Shown here: piece after piece, positions 10,654-22,000 of the stretch
Numbering within the stretch: the first letter of the stretch is position 1
How the letters are laid out: each line of letters opens with the position of its first letter
Origin: Magicicada septendecula
Lineage: Eukaryota > Arthropoda > Insecta > Hemiptera > Cicadidae
NCBI GenBank assembly: GCA_034769895.1
Contig: JAWRYS010001442.1
Location: 558,001-622,000 of the forward strand
Direction: 5' to 3'
DNA length: 64,000 bases
Program-made: the position numbers and the translations under genes
Notes under the pieces: generated by a model
Databases searched by the model: none
Told to the model about the DNA's origin: nothing
The model's input: only the letters and a program-made list of their open reading frames with translations

Positions 10654-10863
10654 ATAAATTACCTTATTTCAAATCCGTTCTGTCACTTCGTTGCGTTGTT
10701 TTTGTTGTTACGCGTTTCGGGAACTATGTCCCATCATCAGACATATCACTCGGGAAGAGATGGTAACGACAAAAACAACGCAACGAAGTCACAGGTCGGA
10801 TTTGAAATAAGGTAATTTATTATAAAAAACGTGACTTGGACCATAATCAACAATGTTTAAAAA
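10654..10863 (-). mobile_element. 210-bp insertion with inverted arms and hammerhead-like core; Penelope-like candidate
   Basis: Two near-perfect 58-base inverted arms (10654-10711 and 10763-10820) flank a 51-base centre, followed by a 43-base one-sided tail ending in A residues. The 11 bases AGAAAGGGGTA occur on both sides (10643-10653 and 10864-10874), a duplication length typical of target-primed retroelements rather than of DNA transposons. On the minus strand the centre contains CTGATGA, a short stem, then GAAAC, the conserved core of hammerhead ribozymes. Penelope-like elements are known for inverted or direct terminal repeats, a short one-sided tail, variable duplications and hammerhead motifs, so a truncated Penelope-like copy is my best reading. 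No reverse transcriptase is present. Confidence 0.55.
10714..10740 (-). ncRNA. Hammerhead-ribozyme-like core
   Basis: Minus strand: CTGATGA at 10740-10734, a 15-base segment that can form stem II (TGGGAC, loop ATA, GTTCCC), then GAAAC at 10718-10714. The GTTAC/GTAAC pairing of the flanking arms could supply stem III. A convincing stem I and cleavage triplet were not found by eye, so activity is unproven. Confidence 0.35.
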
Positions 10864-11249
10864 AGAAAGGGGTAGTTTACCAGCATCGTTTTATGTTTTA
10901 ACAAGGGTAATTTTTTTCTATGACGAACAATAACTGCCTCATATTCAAACAGAATCAACTAATTTTTTGCATACGTTCCTACATTATAAAGGACTCAAGG
11001 TATTTTGATTTTGGTAAAGATCGGTTAAGGAAAAGCGGTAGTTTATCTGCAACGTTTTATGTTTTAACAAGGGTAAAGAACTTAATTTTGATAAATAAAG
11101 TATCCTGATAAGAAGATCATAGTAATCAACCGTAGGAACGTAAATTGAATATCTATAAATGAAGAGGCTAGTTGAACGGGTGAGGGTAATTTTCTATAAA
11201 TAAAAATTATAGTTGAAGGGGGAGGGGATAATTTTTTATATGTGTACTA

Positions 11250-11480
11250 CGTTATCGGCAACTAAGAAGTAGTTTGTTGTTAAAATTTCTTCCCGGGCTG
11301 TTTGGCCGTAGCCCAATGTTTTTTACAAAACCAGACGTTTCGGCAATGCCATCGACTTCCATCATCAGTGAAAATCGAGTGCGATAACGTGAGGTGGTAT
11401 ACGTTAGTGACCACAGTACTGTGGTTAAGGCTGAAGCAGTAAGTAGAAAGAAGTAGTTTCTATGGAAATATTTCATTTCG
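11250..11480 (-). repeat. Repeat fragment with a second hammerhead-like core
   Basis: A moderately GC-rich block in AT-rich surroundings. Minus-strand order: AAGCAG, a perfect 16-base palindrome (11410-11425, ACCACAGTACTGTGGT), CACTCGATTTTCA, the hammerhead-like core, then GGCTACGGCCAAACAGCCCGGG. The layout matches what is expected of a Penelope-like terminal region, but no protein part is present. The 74-codon frame on this strand is incidental. Confidence 0.4.
11337..11368 (-). ncRNA. Hammerhead-ribozyme-like core, second copy
   Basis: Minus strand: CTGATGA at 11368-11362, a 20-base stem-II segment containing the hairpin GGCATTGCC, then GAAAC at 11341-11337 followed by GTC. Upstream CACGTTA could pair with CGT after GAAA to give a short stem III and a TTA cleavage triplet. 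The core matches that at 10714-10740 while the stem II sequence is entirely different. Confidence 0.35.
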
Positions 11481-12029
11481 AAAATGAGTTTAAATATAAA
11501 TCTTAGAACATGGAAGTCATGTACGGTTCTCCATACCGATATTTTTTGTGTGATTTACGGCGGTCTAACAAATTGTTTGGGTGTGCACACTCCTGTGCAT
11601 ATAACAGCAAGAGTTAATTCTAAGTCGTATTTATTTACACACTTTTGTAGACAGTGTTTTATCTCTTTCACTGTGTATTAATTGGAATTGAATGTCAATG
11701 ACTTCAAACTAATATGCTCATTATAGTTTTGTTACCAAGACAATAAAAATCCTTATGATAGGTGTAGCCTTGAAGTTTAATTTATTTTGTTATGAATTGA
11801 CTGGTGATTGTGAAAAATTTCCACATTCTGTAGATTACAGGCACATTTTACACGAATACACCGAGAGCTCTTCCTTCGTATAATCCATTAGCTATTGATC
11901 ACGTCAAATCCATCCTATTCTTGCTAACTCATCTCAAGTATTATAGCTATTTAATTTTTGTACACATGTAGGCCTACGTATATTTTCCCAGACATCATCA
12001 TAATCGTCTTCATCAATACCGCTACATGG
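11481..12029. other. Unassigned DNA with a dispersed repeat (11832-11915)
   Basis: No gene seen. The segment 11832-11915 (GCACATTTTACACGAATACACCG, then CTATTGATCACG...TCTTGCTAAC) has a diverged partner at 54897-54983, so it belongs to a dispersed repeat I cannot classify. Confidence 0.5.
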
Positions 12030-12465
12030 TTTCCAGTCGAGGAGGTGTAGCGTTTCACAAGGTAACACAAATGTACCTTCCGGAGTGTTCAAGAGCACTT
12101 GAAATACACATTATGCTGGCACTCCGTAGTAAAGATAGAGACTTATTCTGGAACCCTGCGCTACTTATAAAAGCAAGAATATTTAGCTTTGCCAATCAGC
12201 TTACAGTGAGCGATTTTTTTAGTGCGGATCGAGTGGTTGTCGAAGTATTGTGGACAGTGATTACAGTGTTACATTTAGTGCGGAAGTCTATTACTTGACA
12301 TTATTATTTCGTATGGACAAATTTAACTTGAATTGTTGTACGAGACGACTTTGTTGACTAAAAATTGTTATTTGTGACTTAATAAAGCTGGCAATTAGTG
12401 ATTTTATCGGTGTCTGTATTTCGATTTCCACTGTACCATACGACGATTAGTGAGACCGTCGTGAC
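12030..12465 (+). repeat. Gypsy-type LTR copy (family L), plus orientation
   Basis: The right end is CGTCGTGACA at 12465. Read backwards, the terminal 230 bases match the copies at 33249 and 50558 (shared phrases: CGTCGTATGGTACAGTGGAAA, CACTAATTGCCAGCTTTATTA). In the plus direction there is TATAAAAG at 12166-12173 and AATAAA near 12380, in the order expected of an LTR promoter and polyadenylation signal, which sets the sense. The left edge is not clear; TGTAGGCCTACG at 11967 is one candidate. A 90-codon frame (12026-12298) inside is probably chance. No interior sequence adjoins, so this is a solo or truncated LTR. Confidence 0.6.
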
Positions 12466-14220
12466 AGTATAATACTAAGGTTAATGTCTACATTGTCTTT
12501 AATGCTGTCAGAACTACTGTGACAGAAATTCAATTTAATCGGTGTCCAAGAAGAACAAACATAAAGAACCTTGTCTATTTTAGTTGGCAGCTATTGCCTC
12601 AAACAGCACTGATGTAGGTTTAAGAGAAGCTGAAGATTGCACAACATTGAGAGCTATATACAACAAAGATATCTCAGTGCTTCTAATCTAATATGACAAT
12701 AAAATAACAGAACGTCATAAAATAATTATGTTACTTTAAAGATAAAGCGTTCCCGTTTTGTATACAAATGTACAGCGCTTTTAAATAACAAAGTTAAAAT
12801 TAAACTGTAAAGATGTTTAAAACTCGTTTGCAAAATTAACAATTATGATACGTTCTAATAATTTTCTTACAATTTTCCTTGAATGTCTTTTAATAAGGAT
12901 ACTTATATACAAGAATAAAAGAAGTGGTGAAAGTAAGGAACGAGCTTGTTGTACTAAAGCAATCTGGATAGGAACTACAATAAAATTTAAATTAGTTATG
13001 TTGAGGATGAAATCTTAACGCAAATCGCCGGAAGCAATGTGATTACTCTTGCTTCTACCACTACTGTTGGATGACTATCGGCTACGCAAATGAATGGATG
13101 TTTAATGTTGTCGTACACAAAACAGTTCTGCGCACCGATAATTTTTTATAAATTTGTATTTATACGCTTAACGTTATGGTACGATTGTGTACATTAGTAC
13201 GTTGCTTATAGTATGGTTAGCAAACTTTAGTGTCGAGATCTCATAAAGGATAGCAATTAGCAATATAATATACACGGTTAGAAATATTAGGTTGAGTAAT
13301 CCGTGTCTACAAGTAGGCCTACAATAACATTTTAAGAAGTAAATGGCTATAAAAATGAAAAGAATTTATGATGGTAGATTCAGTAAGTCGCAGTAAAAAA
13401 TCTAAACACTTCGTCCAACATTCTGCAGAACAAATGTTATCCAACAGATCAACTGTAAACAGTATTTAACAAAGTTTACGCCAAAATATTCTTAAGAAAA
13501 AATGTGTTGTTTTTTCTGCAAATTAAATATTACAGCCTACTAGCAACAATCTCAATTAATGTAAGTGCTACCTAATACACGTTTTTAAAGAAAATCTGCA
13601 GTATTGGTTGGTACCGGACGCCAAGACGTAATTTTTTTTGGAATTCAAGTCACAAATAAGGGATGTAGTAATGAGTAAATCAAACAAACGAAGATAGTGG
13701 AAAGTCAACAATAACAAGATCAATTAAAATATTAACACATGATGACCAAGATGGCGATATATATTGTGAAAACGGAACAGGCAATGTGCCTAGTCCCTGA
13801 AATAAAGAAAAAAAGATGAATGAATCAACCGATTAGACACCGTTTCGTCCGAGGTTTGCACATCTAACGTATTGTAATTTGTAGACCACGTGCTAAAATT
13901 TCTAACGTTTGATTACAAAAAAATACTCCGATATCGCTTGCCTAGAATTACATGTTATATTATGCCCATATAAATACTTTTGGAACGTTGTAATTTTGGC
14001 TAAGTGACTGTTTGAAAAAACAAAACTATTTTCTGACTTACATGACAATATTTTTGAAACAGTCATCCCGGCTCTTTATCGACTATATCAGCGAGGCTTT
14101 CTGAGGTGCCAACAGACGTCGGGATATGTATAGAGTTGTCGTCGACTGGACTGTATTACATCATAGTACGCTCTGAAAGTGCTTGCTCTGCTAACTGTAT
14201 ATCATCTTACCCGCTTTATT
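12466..14220. other. Unassigned AT-rich DNA
   Basis: No frame or motif stands out. A segment at 13745-13830 ends in AATAAAGAAAAAAAGATGAATGAATC, which looks like the 3' tail of a LINE or SINE with a GAAT-type repeat, but the body is too short to assign. Confidence 0.5.
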
Positions 14221-14228
14221 TTCTAGGA

Positions 14229-14935
14229 CATGGCTTCTCAAAGTGTGGGTCAAGACCACATATGGGGTCACGTAACTAAATGTGGTAGTCACAAAAATTT
14301 CAGCAAACTAACTAATTCTGGACGTGCAAAGACCGAAAATTATTTCATAACCAGTTGGGCAGCACTACACGTATAGTATGTCTGTGAGTTTATAATAGTG
14401 AAAGAGTGCTATAATAATAGTGAACTCGCCAATTCGTCAACTGCGATTGTTCACCGTACCCCAATGTTTATGGAAGAGTTCTCCGCGCCCGTACCCCTAG
14501 GATGAGAATATTACAGAATTTCCAAAACTTTCTGAAATGGCTACAAACATGTTTCTACTATTTTGTACTAAGTATTTATGCAATGCAGCATTTTCAGCAT
14601 TAAAGTTTATAAAATCAGTCAACTCTGCAAAACGTTGAAGAAGATCTACGTCCTGGAGAATCAAATATTCATCCAAGATTTGAGTCTTTATTTAAAAATA
14701 AACAAGCACACCCAGTTTATAAATATGAATATTTGGCTTTGTCTTTAATACACGGTAAAATTACCTCCGTATATATCATATACCAAATAAATATTTTCGA
14801 ATAAATTTTCTCATGATTTATTATCAGCAAATATTTTAATTTGTTTTCCTAGTTTATAGACCTCTATAGCAATGGTTGCGAAAATATTTGCTGTGATAAA
14901 ATGGGTCGCCAAGTGGAAACGTTTGAGAAGCCCTG
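14229..14935 (+). mobile_element. hAT-family DNA transposon, internally deleted
   Basis: The ends form imperfect terminal inverted repeats: CATGGCTTCTCAAAGTGTGGG on the left and, reversed, CAGGGCTTCTCAAACG on the right, the classic hAT (Charlie-like) terminus. The eight bases TTCTAGGA (14221-14228) on the left and TCCTAGGA (14936-14943) on the right agree at seven of eight positions, the hAT duplication length. The interior keeps only the end of a transposase gene. At 707 bases it cannot move without an external transposase. Confidence 0.82.
14555..14730 (+). pseudogene. hAT transposase C-terminal (dimerisation) remnant
   Basis: One frame gives YLCNAAFSALKFIKS, matching the conserved hAT segment in which a cysteine and a F-S-A-L-x-x-I-K motif precede the dimerisation helices. 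The frame stops at about 14636 and continues in another as EEDLRPGESNIHPRFESLFK, a typical final segment of ZBED-type hAT transposases. One frameshift separates the two. Confidence 0.72.
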
Positions 14936-14943
14936 TCCTAGGA

Positions 14944-16013
14944 TGTAATTTTTAAGAATTGCGTTCTATACTCTCTTGCTTGTGAGACGAGTCACAACGT
15001 GTAACAGAAAGTACCGAATATCATAAACGCTTAAGTGATTACTGTGACTAAACCGACCAACACTTCGCATTAATGGACTGTGTCGACTGTGCACTAATAT
15101 TCGACGCACGGCAGCTGTGTTTCCCTTTGATAACAATTCCCTATTGCTCTATTTTGTTTGAAGAATTTAAGGTTTGACTATCGTGACTGCACGATTTGAA
15201 TATACTGCAAATTTTTCGTAACTGGTGTTACATAGGAAGAAGCATTTCAGATATGTTAACACCTGCAAGTGCCCACAGGCAGTAAGCTCTAGGACATTAA
15301 GAAGATAATTAATCTATTGTACTACGGCGCACAAAGATTTTCCATCCACTTAAGTTTATATAGAATTTTATTACGTACACACTATCTTGAGTTTTATGTA
15401 AGTTGTAAATAATGTACCGAATAAAATAAAAATCAAAATGATCAATATTGCACACCACTATATGAAAATTATTCCGATTAGCGCTTTCAAGCTTCTTAAA
15501 CGTCTGTTAAGAATAAAATAAAGTCTGTGTTCTGCTCTAAGTGTACTTTGGTGCTTCTATGACGTAGATCACGTATTGTTACTCTACGTTTCATAGCGAG
15601 AACCTAAAGTCATTTTCGTCAGCGCGGCTCTGTCCTGAGTATTCATGCGTCTATAGTGCAAGCTATCGTGTTACCACCAGTCGTAACATTTCGTAGAATA
15701 CAATCATATTGTTGAATAGCCGTGAGGCATGAAGTCATTCTGGCACTGACCAATAAAATTTTAATTTAGTAAAATAATAGCTTTTTAATTAATAACGGAA
15801 TAAGATTTATCAAGCACGACCTTCTATTTAAATAGTACACCGTGCTTCCATAATCCATTTATATTTTTGCATATTTAACCAGGGCAGTAATTTATTTTTG
15901 TAAATAATTAAAATTGAAAAATTGTTATAAAGTGTATTAAATAATGATAAATGTATGTATAATCAAACACTAGAGGCTGTAGTCTGTCAAAATGAACACC
16001 TGTAAATTTTAAG
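14944..16013. other. Unassigned AT-rich DNA
   Basis: Nothing recognisable on either strand; no repeat partner found elsewhere in the window. Confidence 0.6.
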
Positions 16014-16055
<42 letters not shown>

Positions 16056-16058
16056 GTC
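16014..16058. repeat. (TG)n microsatellite
   Basis: TG run with one CGTG interruption. Confidence 0.95.
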
Positions 16059-16404
16059 ATCTGCCAGCAAAGACAGGTATTGTGCTTTGAATAAGAAAGA
16101 TATCTGTGTATGCATGTATTTTACTATTGTTAGTAAACTTCAGTTAAAATAAATACACAACAATAATTAAATATAGTTATTCACTGAAATTTAAATTTTA
16201 AAAAATACATTTTGAAATTCAGACAATGCTGTTGGTGAATTGCATAGAGACGTGCATGTTGATCTAAAATTGATTGCAAGAAGTGCAACAGTAACGACGT
16301 TATATAAACTAAAGCTAATTACACTGTACACAATAAATAATAAAGAATCGAATTATATGCGAATAATGTGTGGAAAATTGCTCATTTAATGCCACCGCTG
16401 GTTT
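16059..16404. other. Unassigned DNA left of a solo LTR
   Basis: AT-rich, no frame or motif. The bases AAAC at 16405-16408 are the left target duplication of the next feature. Confidence 0.6.
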
Positions 16405-16408
16405 AAAC

Positions 16409-19080
16409 TGTAACCCCTCTTTCCTTTTATGCCTTTTTATCTATTTTTATTTATTTTTAAATTTCTATCTCCTTATCTAATTTTTTTTTTGAAAGAGAGG
16501 CCACAAGTTATTTAGAACTAGGCTAGAGCCTAGAGAAGCCAAAATTGTGCTGGGTCCAGTATGATGGGACTTGCAAATGAAACACTTATCTTGAGATAAC
16601 AACAACAATATTTACTGTGCTCGGCTTGTATAACATATGAGCCCTTAAGGCAAGATAATTAAGTCTTTTTTATTTTTTTAAATATAACTCAATTAAAATG
16701 TACATTGCCAAAAGTTGAACAATGAAAAATAACTATTAACATCACTAAGTATTGAATGAATATTAAATATCTGAATAATCATTGACTAGTAAATCGTGGC
16801 ATGTTACATAAATGATAATAATACAATTGTAAAATGGCACACAATCTCGACCTGCAAGTAATCACATTTCATAACAAGATATAAATATATAGAAATATAC
16901 ACATGCATAATCAATATAACAATGTAACAATCATATAAAACAAACACACACATATAATTAACATCAACAGACATTTACAGATAAGTAACACATCACATGT
17001 TCACCCCGGTTATCAGCGTATATAAGTTTCTTATTGAAACACCCTTAACCCCCTTATTCTGATCAAGTATCCGGCCCCCCTTCATGTTCAATTAATAGGT
17101 GACTAAACCCCCCCAAAACCTCGATTAAAATGTCCCAAGGAGAGGAGCAGGCATGCCCCAAATTTTAATTAGATAAATAGTAACTGAATGTTCTATGTAA
17201 GCCCTGCGGCCAGCGCACAAATCCCATGCCGATGTTTAATTATCAATTTGAATCATGTCAATGACAATAATGAAGAGTGGCATCACAAGGTTAACATGGA
17301 TGTCCGGTTGCCTAACTGCATTTTATATTTCCTTTTTACTTTCAAAACAGAATTTGTAAAAATAGTGGAACGTGACCACCATGAATGTTGATAACTGATA
17401 CTGATTAATCTTGTGTTGTTTAATGGTTAATTAATTGGTATAGTGAGCAATAAAAATTAACGTTACAAAATTTACTATGGTAAAATACAAACTGTGACAA
17501 TGGTAAAATTTAAAGTGTACAAATTAGCTAAACAGTGGAACAGAATTTTGTAAAACGGAATCTAAGTCATGAAGGTATTAAAACCAGCTCACAGTGTTCC
17601 AAAAAAACTTAACTACGGCCGGGTCAGGCATCGGGCGAGATCTAGCAAGATCTGACACATCCAGACCTGCAGTGGACGGCTCCTACGGGAGTCGACCACG
17701 GGTTAAAACATCTCCCAGATCATTAATGAATAAAAAATGAGCCCACATTAACCCAAGGTCCATTAAACATGAATATCCCAACGTGGACAGAAACATCTGT
17801 CCCGGCATGCTTAAAACAGAAACAGATTTAGATTCAACCCTATTTACCGAACTCCCCTCGACCCGGGTGCGTGACCCTGGCCGAGTTTACACTCTCAGAA
17901 CGAGATAGACATAACAGTGATAGAGGAGCCGTAAGCCTTACAAATTACAAATAATATATGCCACCCATTGTCCGGAAATAACTGTCCAAACTGGAGCGTC
18001 TACATGAGAGTCTCAAAGAGTTTATCGGCCACAAGATTTAGGTTAATATGGTTAAATTTCACCTGGTTAGTAGCGTGGAGTTTGAGGGTTCCGTTGGGTG
18101 TATCTAGTCCATGCTTCCGGCTGACACAGCTGACGAAAGTGTTTGAAATTACAGCTTCTGAGGCAGTTGTTCGGCCGTCCTTCCGGAGCGGGGCAGATTT
18201 CCGTCTACATCAGAAACCCTGCACAATTATATCTGGGATTACTCATACGTTCATAAGACACACACTACCACATTTACCCGCTGACATTGCATGGCCTGTC
18301 CAGTTTATAATCTCCGAAAATTGACTAAGTCAAGAATCCCATTGAATGTAGTAAATCGCTTCAAAAATAACCCCATTAAATATTTTAATATATAATATGT
18401 CCAAATATAGTGACTCCATAATAATGATAATTTTAATTAACAGTTATGCAAAAGTTTTCATGACGCACTAACAGGAATTAGCAACTTTTAACAAGTCCGT
18501 GATGTACACGGATTTCAGAAAATTACTGACTTACGCCCCATCTTGGTTTAGTTAATTTAGTAGGATTATTACTAGATTAATATAAAACATAATTATATCA
18601 TTACTGTTACAATCAGTTAACCAGGGTTGAGATTAAACATACATGAAACAAATTTTAACCTGAGAGTCGCCACGTGCTAAGGACTCACTGCAATATCTAT
18701 CGTAACGCATCCACTTTAATATCAATTAAAAGCAATTTGTTTTTATAAATAATTAATATATATATCTTAATAGACTTACCGGAGGTCACGTAGGCTTCTA
18801 CCTATCCATAGAAGTAGTTGGAAGACGAAAAACTGTAAAATCTACTCTGTCAGCCGGGGACCAGAAAGTGAAGCGCCGAGAGCCAAAGTTGAACTGAGCA
18901 AACTGGCTCTTGAAAAAACTGTACGTAACAGAGATAGGGCGCGCGCGAGTCGGCCGGCTGATATGACAAAGTCCGATTGAGCGTACCAAAGGACAATTCC
19001 CTCGCGTCGTCAAATACGTAATTTTAATCATGCACTATATAGATATAGGAACATCGCCGCGTTTTCCAAAACGCGGCACA
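16409..19080 (+). repeat. Solo giant LTR, family copy 2, AAAC target duplication
   Basis: A 2,672-base block with TGTAACCCC at its start and GCGGCACA at its end, flanked by AAAC on both sides (16405-16408, 19081-19084). Its first 400 bases match the LTR at 456-3160 read on the minus strand, so this is a lone LTR left after recombination between the two LTRs of an element, in plus orientation. It holds the shared hairpin at 16518-16533 and ends in a 10-bp-stem hairpin (19056-19077). GC content rises towards the 3' end. Frames of 67, 118 and 77 codons within it do not correspond to anything in the other copies and are treated as noise. Confidence 0.87.
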
Positions 19081-19084
19081 AAAC

Positions 19085-22000
19085 GTCACTGACACAGTTC
19101 TGTAAAACAGAAAAAAATTATGTGTTGAAAAGTGACGCTATGCAGGTGTAAACTAAATTGACAAATTTAAAAACGGTACATTTCGATACCTTAAATGTTA
19201 GTCAGAATTACTGCAGACTACAAATATCCAAAAATATTGAAAGACGCACAGTCGCTAATAACTTACTCACTGGGAAACTATGTGGGTTTGATTAGCGACA
19301 GAGGATCGGCACCGTCAACAAGAGGATCATCAAGCAGTAAACAGAAGACACTATGATTGACGAAGAAGCACTAGGAACATCATCATCATGATACAGTAGA
19401 GCACTGACGGCTAACGATCTACAGGGGAATCAGTACATCATCCACAATCTAAAATATGATATACACTCTGTGTCTAATACGGTATAATATATCGTGTCAA
19501 CATACAAAAGTCCCATGCACGCACATACACACACACGCTCGCGCGTACGCACGCGATAACAGCTTAGCAACGGTAACTCAACAAATACACAGGTGACAAA
19601 TGAAAAATTTATTTTTTTAAACAACGGAAAACCTCACAAAAATTGAAGCGTGAGCTAACGAAGTAAAACCAATGGATATATTTAAATTAATTTGCGTAAA
19701 TAGTCAAAGTAATAAGTAATATGGAATTTAAAGTTTTATTAAAAGTAATTTTTCTAGTTAATTAAAAATGGGTGCTCTGTTGGACGTAGTTATAATATTT
19801 TTAAAAAATGTTATTATATAAAATTGTTTATAGTATACTTTTGATTGAATTTAATAAATGTAATACGTTTTTACATGATTTAGTATGATTTACAATGTTA
19901 ATTAATGATTAAATTTTGGACTCTCGCCAAACGCTCAAAAAATTTATATAATTTTATAAATGTAAATTATACCTATGTTTTACGTTTTTCTTTTGTAAGA
20001 AACTCTTCAGTCGTTCTTGCAAACTTTTGTATTATGAACAGTTCTTCAAATATTAAGTATTTCTACAAATAAAATTATATTGTATTATCACCTTACGCAC
20101 GTTTCACATGTCAGAATCATCCGAGGTTTATACACGAATAAACAAATAAATGAATTGATTCGATTTATATTTTAAAAATAATGTATAATAGATTATAATA
20201 TAAAAGAAACAATCGATTTATTTCTAAAAGAATTTGATTTTACTTATCATTGTTTTAATATTTATTAAGTCAATCAGCTATTTTGTCGGTTATGTTGGAA
20301 GTATATTAGGTTTATATTTAATTTGTTTAATTAATTTATAATAAATAGATAATCATGTTTTGTTTTCACTCGAGTTGGTTCTTTAATTAGCAAATTTTTG
20401 TTATTGCTTGTGTATATATTAAGGTTTTCCCAAATATTTATTTTGTTGATTTTTTCCTATGTTTTTAATTAACTTTGCATTTTGAATGTCGGGAATCAAT
20501 GTATATTATTTATACAAGGCGTGGGTAAACTGGATTTGTAAATATCTGGTTTTAAAAAACCATTACGGTGTTGAAAAAATACAAAGAACAAATTCCAGAC
20601 AAATAAAAAATTACTCGATAGATTCGTCCAACACCGATGGGGCGAGGCTACATAATTATTTTACTGGATACTCATAGACTACGCGTTAATTTAAAAAAAC
20701 AGCTATTGACATATGGGAAACTGTGAGATGGGACGTATACCAGAATATTCATAATAGAAAGATCCACTTGACGACAATAGCTGAATTAAAACTTGTTAAC
20801 TGAGTGTACGCATTGTATAAGTAAAAGTTTCTATAGCCGATAAAATCAGCCGTAACGTTTTTCAGAATATTTGAACAAGTATTATTCTCTTATGAAACTT
20901 TATAATACAGGAATTTCATTAGCTGTAAGCAAATCCTAAGGCAGTGTTACTGAAGAACCATTAATATTTTTAAAAATTTAGTTTTATAAATAAGTCTCTG
21001 ATATGCAGTACAGTCTCTCTCTTCGTAGTCGATAACGAGTAAACGCCAATTGGGAACATGACGATCGGTCTGCCTACCGCGATGAACCTAAGTTAGAAAA
21101 TTCATGTATAGTTACTGCACCAAATATTATAATTGTGTACTCTCCGCGAAAATTCAAGATATTCCGTTTAGGGTATGCAGACACTTCAAGTTTAATGGAG
21201 ATGTGTTAACACATTACACCAATTAGTAGTCACAGTGTCTTTTTGCGGTGTGAAATTGTGTATAACCGTGCCCGTAATAACTACAGGCTCGAAAGCGACC
21301 CTGAAGCCGGACATAGTAAATTGACTCACGTATTCATCCAGATAGGATCACTCCGTCGTCTGAAGAATCAGCAGTCAATAATATAGGAAAGTAAACTCAC
21401 ATTATTAGTATAAATTATAAAAATCTTCTTTAAAATAAAGACTTTATTACATCAGTAAAAATTTTATAGTTTAAATAAGACAAAAACATTTTAAAATATT
21501 AGTTTATTTCATTGTACAGAATTTAAATTGTAGTTAATTTTTCAATGGTGAACCGTATCCGATTAATCCTTTTTTTAACCGTATTAAAAGCACAGTTGTC
21601 AGAGATTAATAGCATCATTAAAAACCCAAATTTATTCCAAAACTACGAATCTATTCTAGATTATCTAGACTACTTTTTCTACGAGACCAATTATTTTGCT
21701 CCATGTATAAAAATTAATATATAAACATTGATAGTGTTTGCCGTTTCTCCATCTTGGCAAGTTAATGACTACCTGTAAAACTATTAGAGCTTTCACTTCA
21801 CTGAACGCCACATGAGCAAAAACGGGCTAAGGCAGGTCAATTAAAATTTTCTCAAAAGTCTGGCCTTAAGGATTCATACGATTATGATTAAGATTCATAA
21901 TTCACACTTGTATATAGTCATAGCAACTCCTAGTCTTAATGGGAACAGCAATTTTGGCTTACGGAAGACATGTGTTGATCGCTTGATATCAGTGCTATTC

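Larger units (their letters stand above)
10529..11075. repeat. Diverged local duplication, about 390-base offset
   Basis: The segment at 10529-10653 (TTTTATGGCAAATGATAACA, CATATTCAAATAGAATCAA, GATCGGTTAAG) is echoed at 10917-11045 with roughly a quarter of bases changed. The phrase ACGTTTTATGTTTTAACAAGG occurs near 10890 and again near 11060. The left unit was later split by the 210-base insertion at 10654-10863. No coding frame spans both units. Confidence 0.65.

Noticed and set aside
12026-12298. 90-codon frame starting MVSSRGG as a gene
   Set aside because: Overlaps the promoter part of a gypsy-type LTR, including its TATA box, and has no protein family resemblance.
17968-18324. 118-codon frame as a candidate gene
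   Set aside because: Entirely inside the solo LTR at 16409-19080 and not conserved in the related LTRs; no motif.
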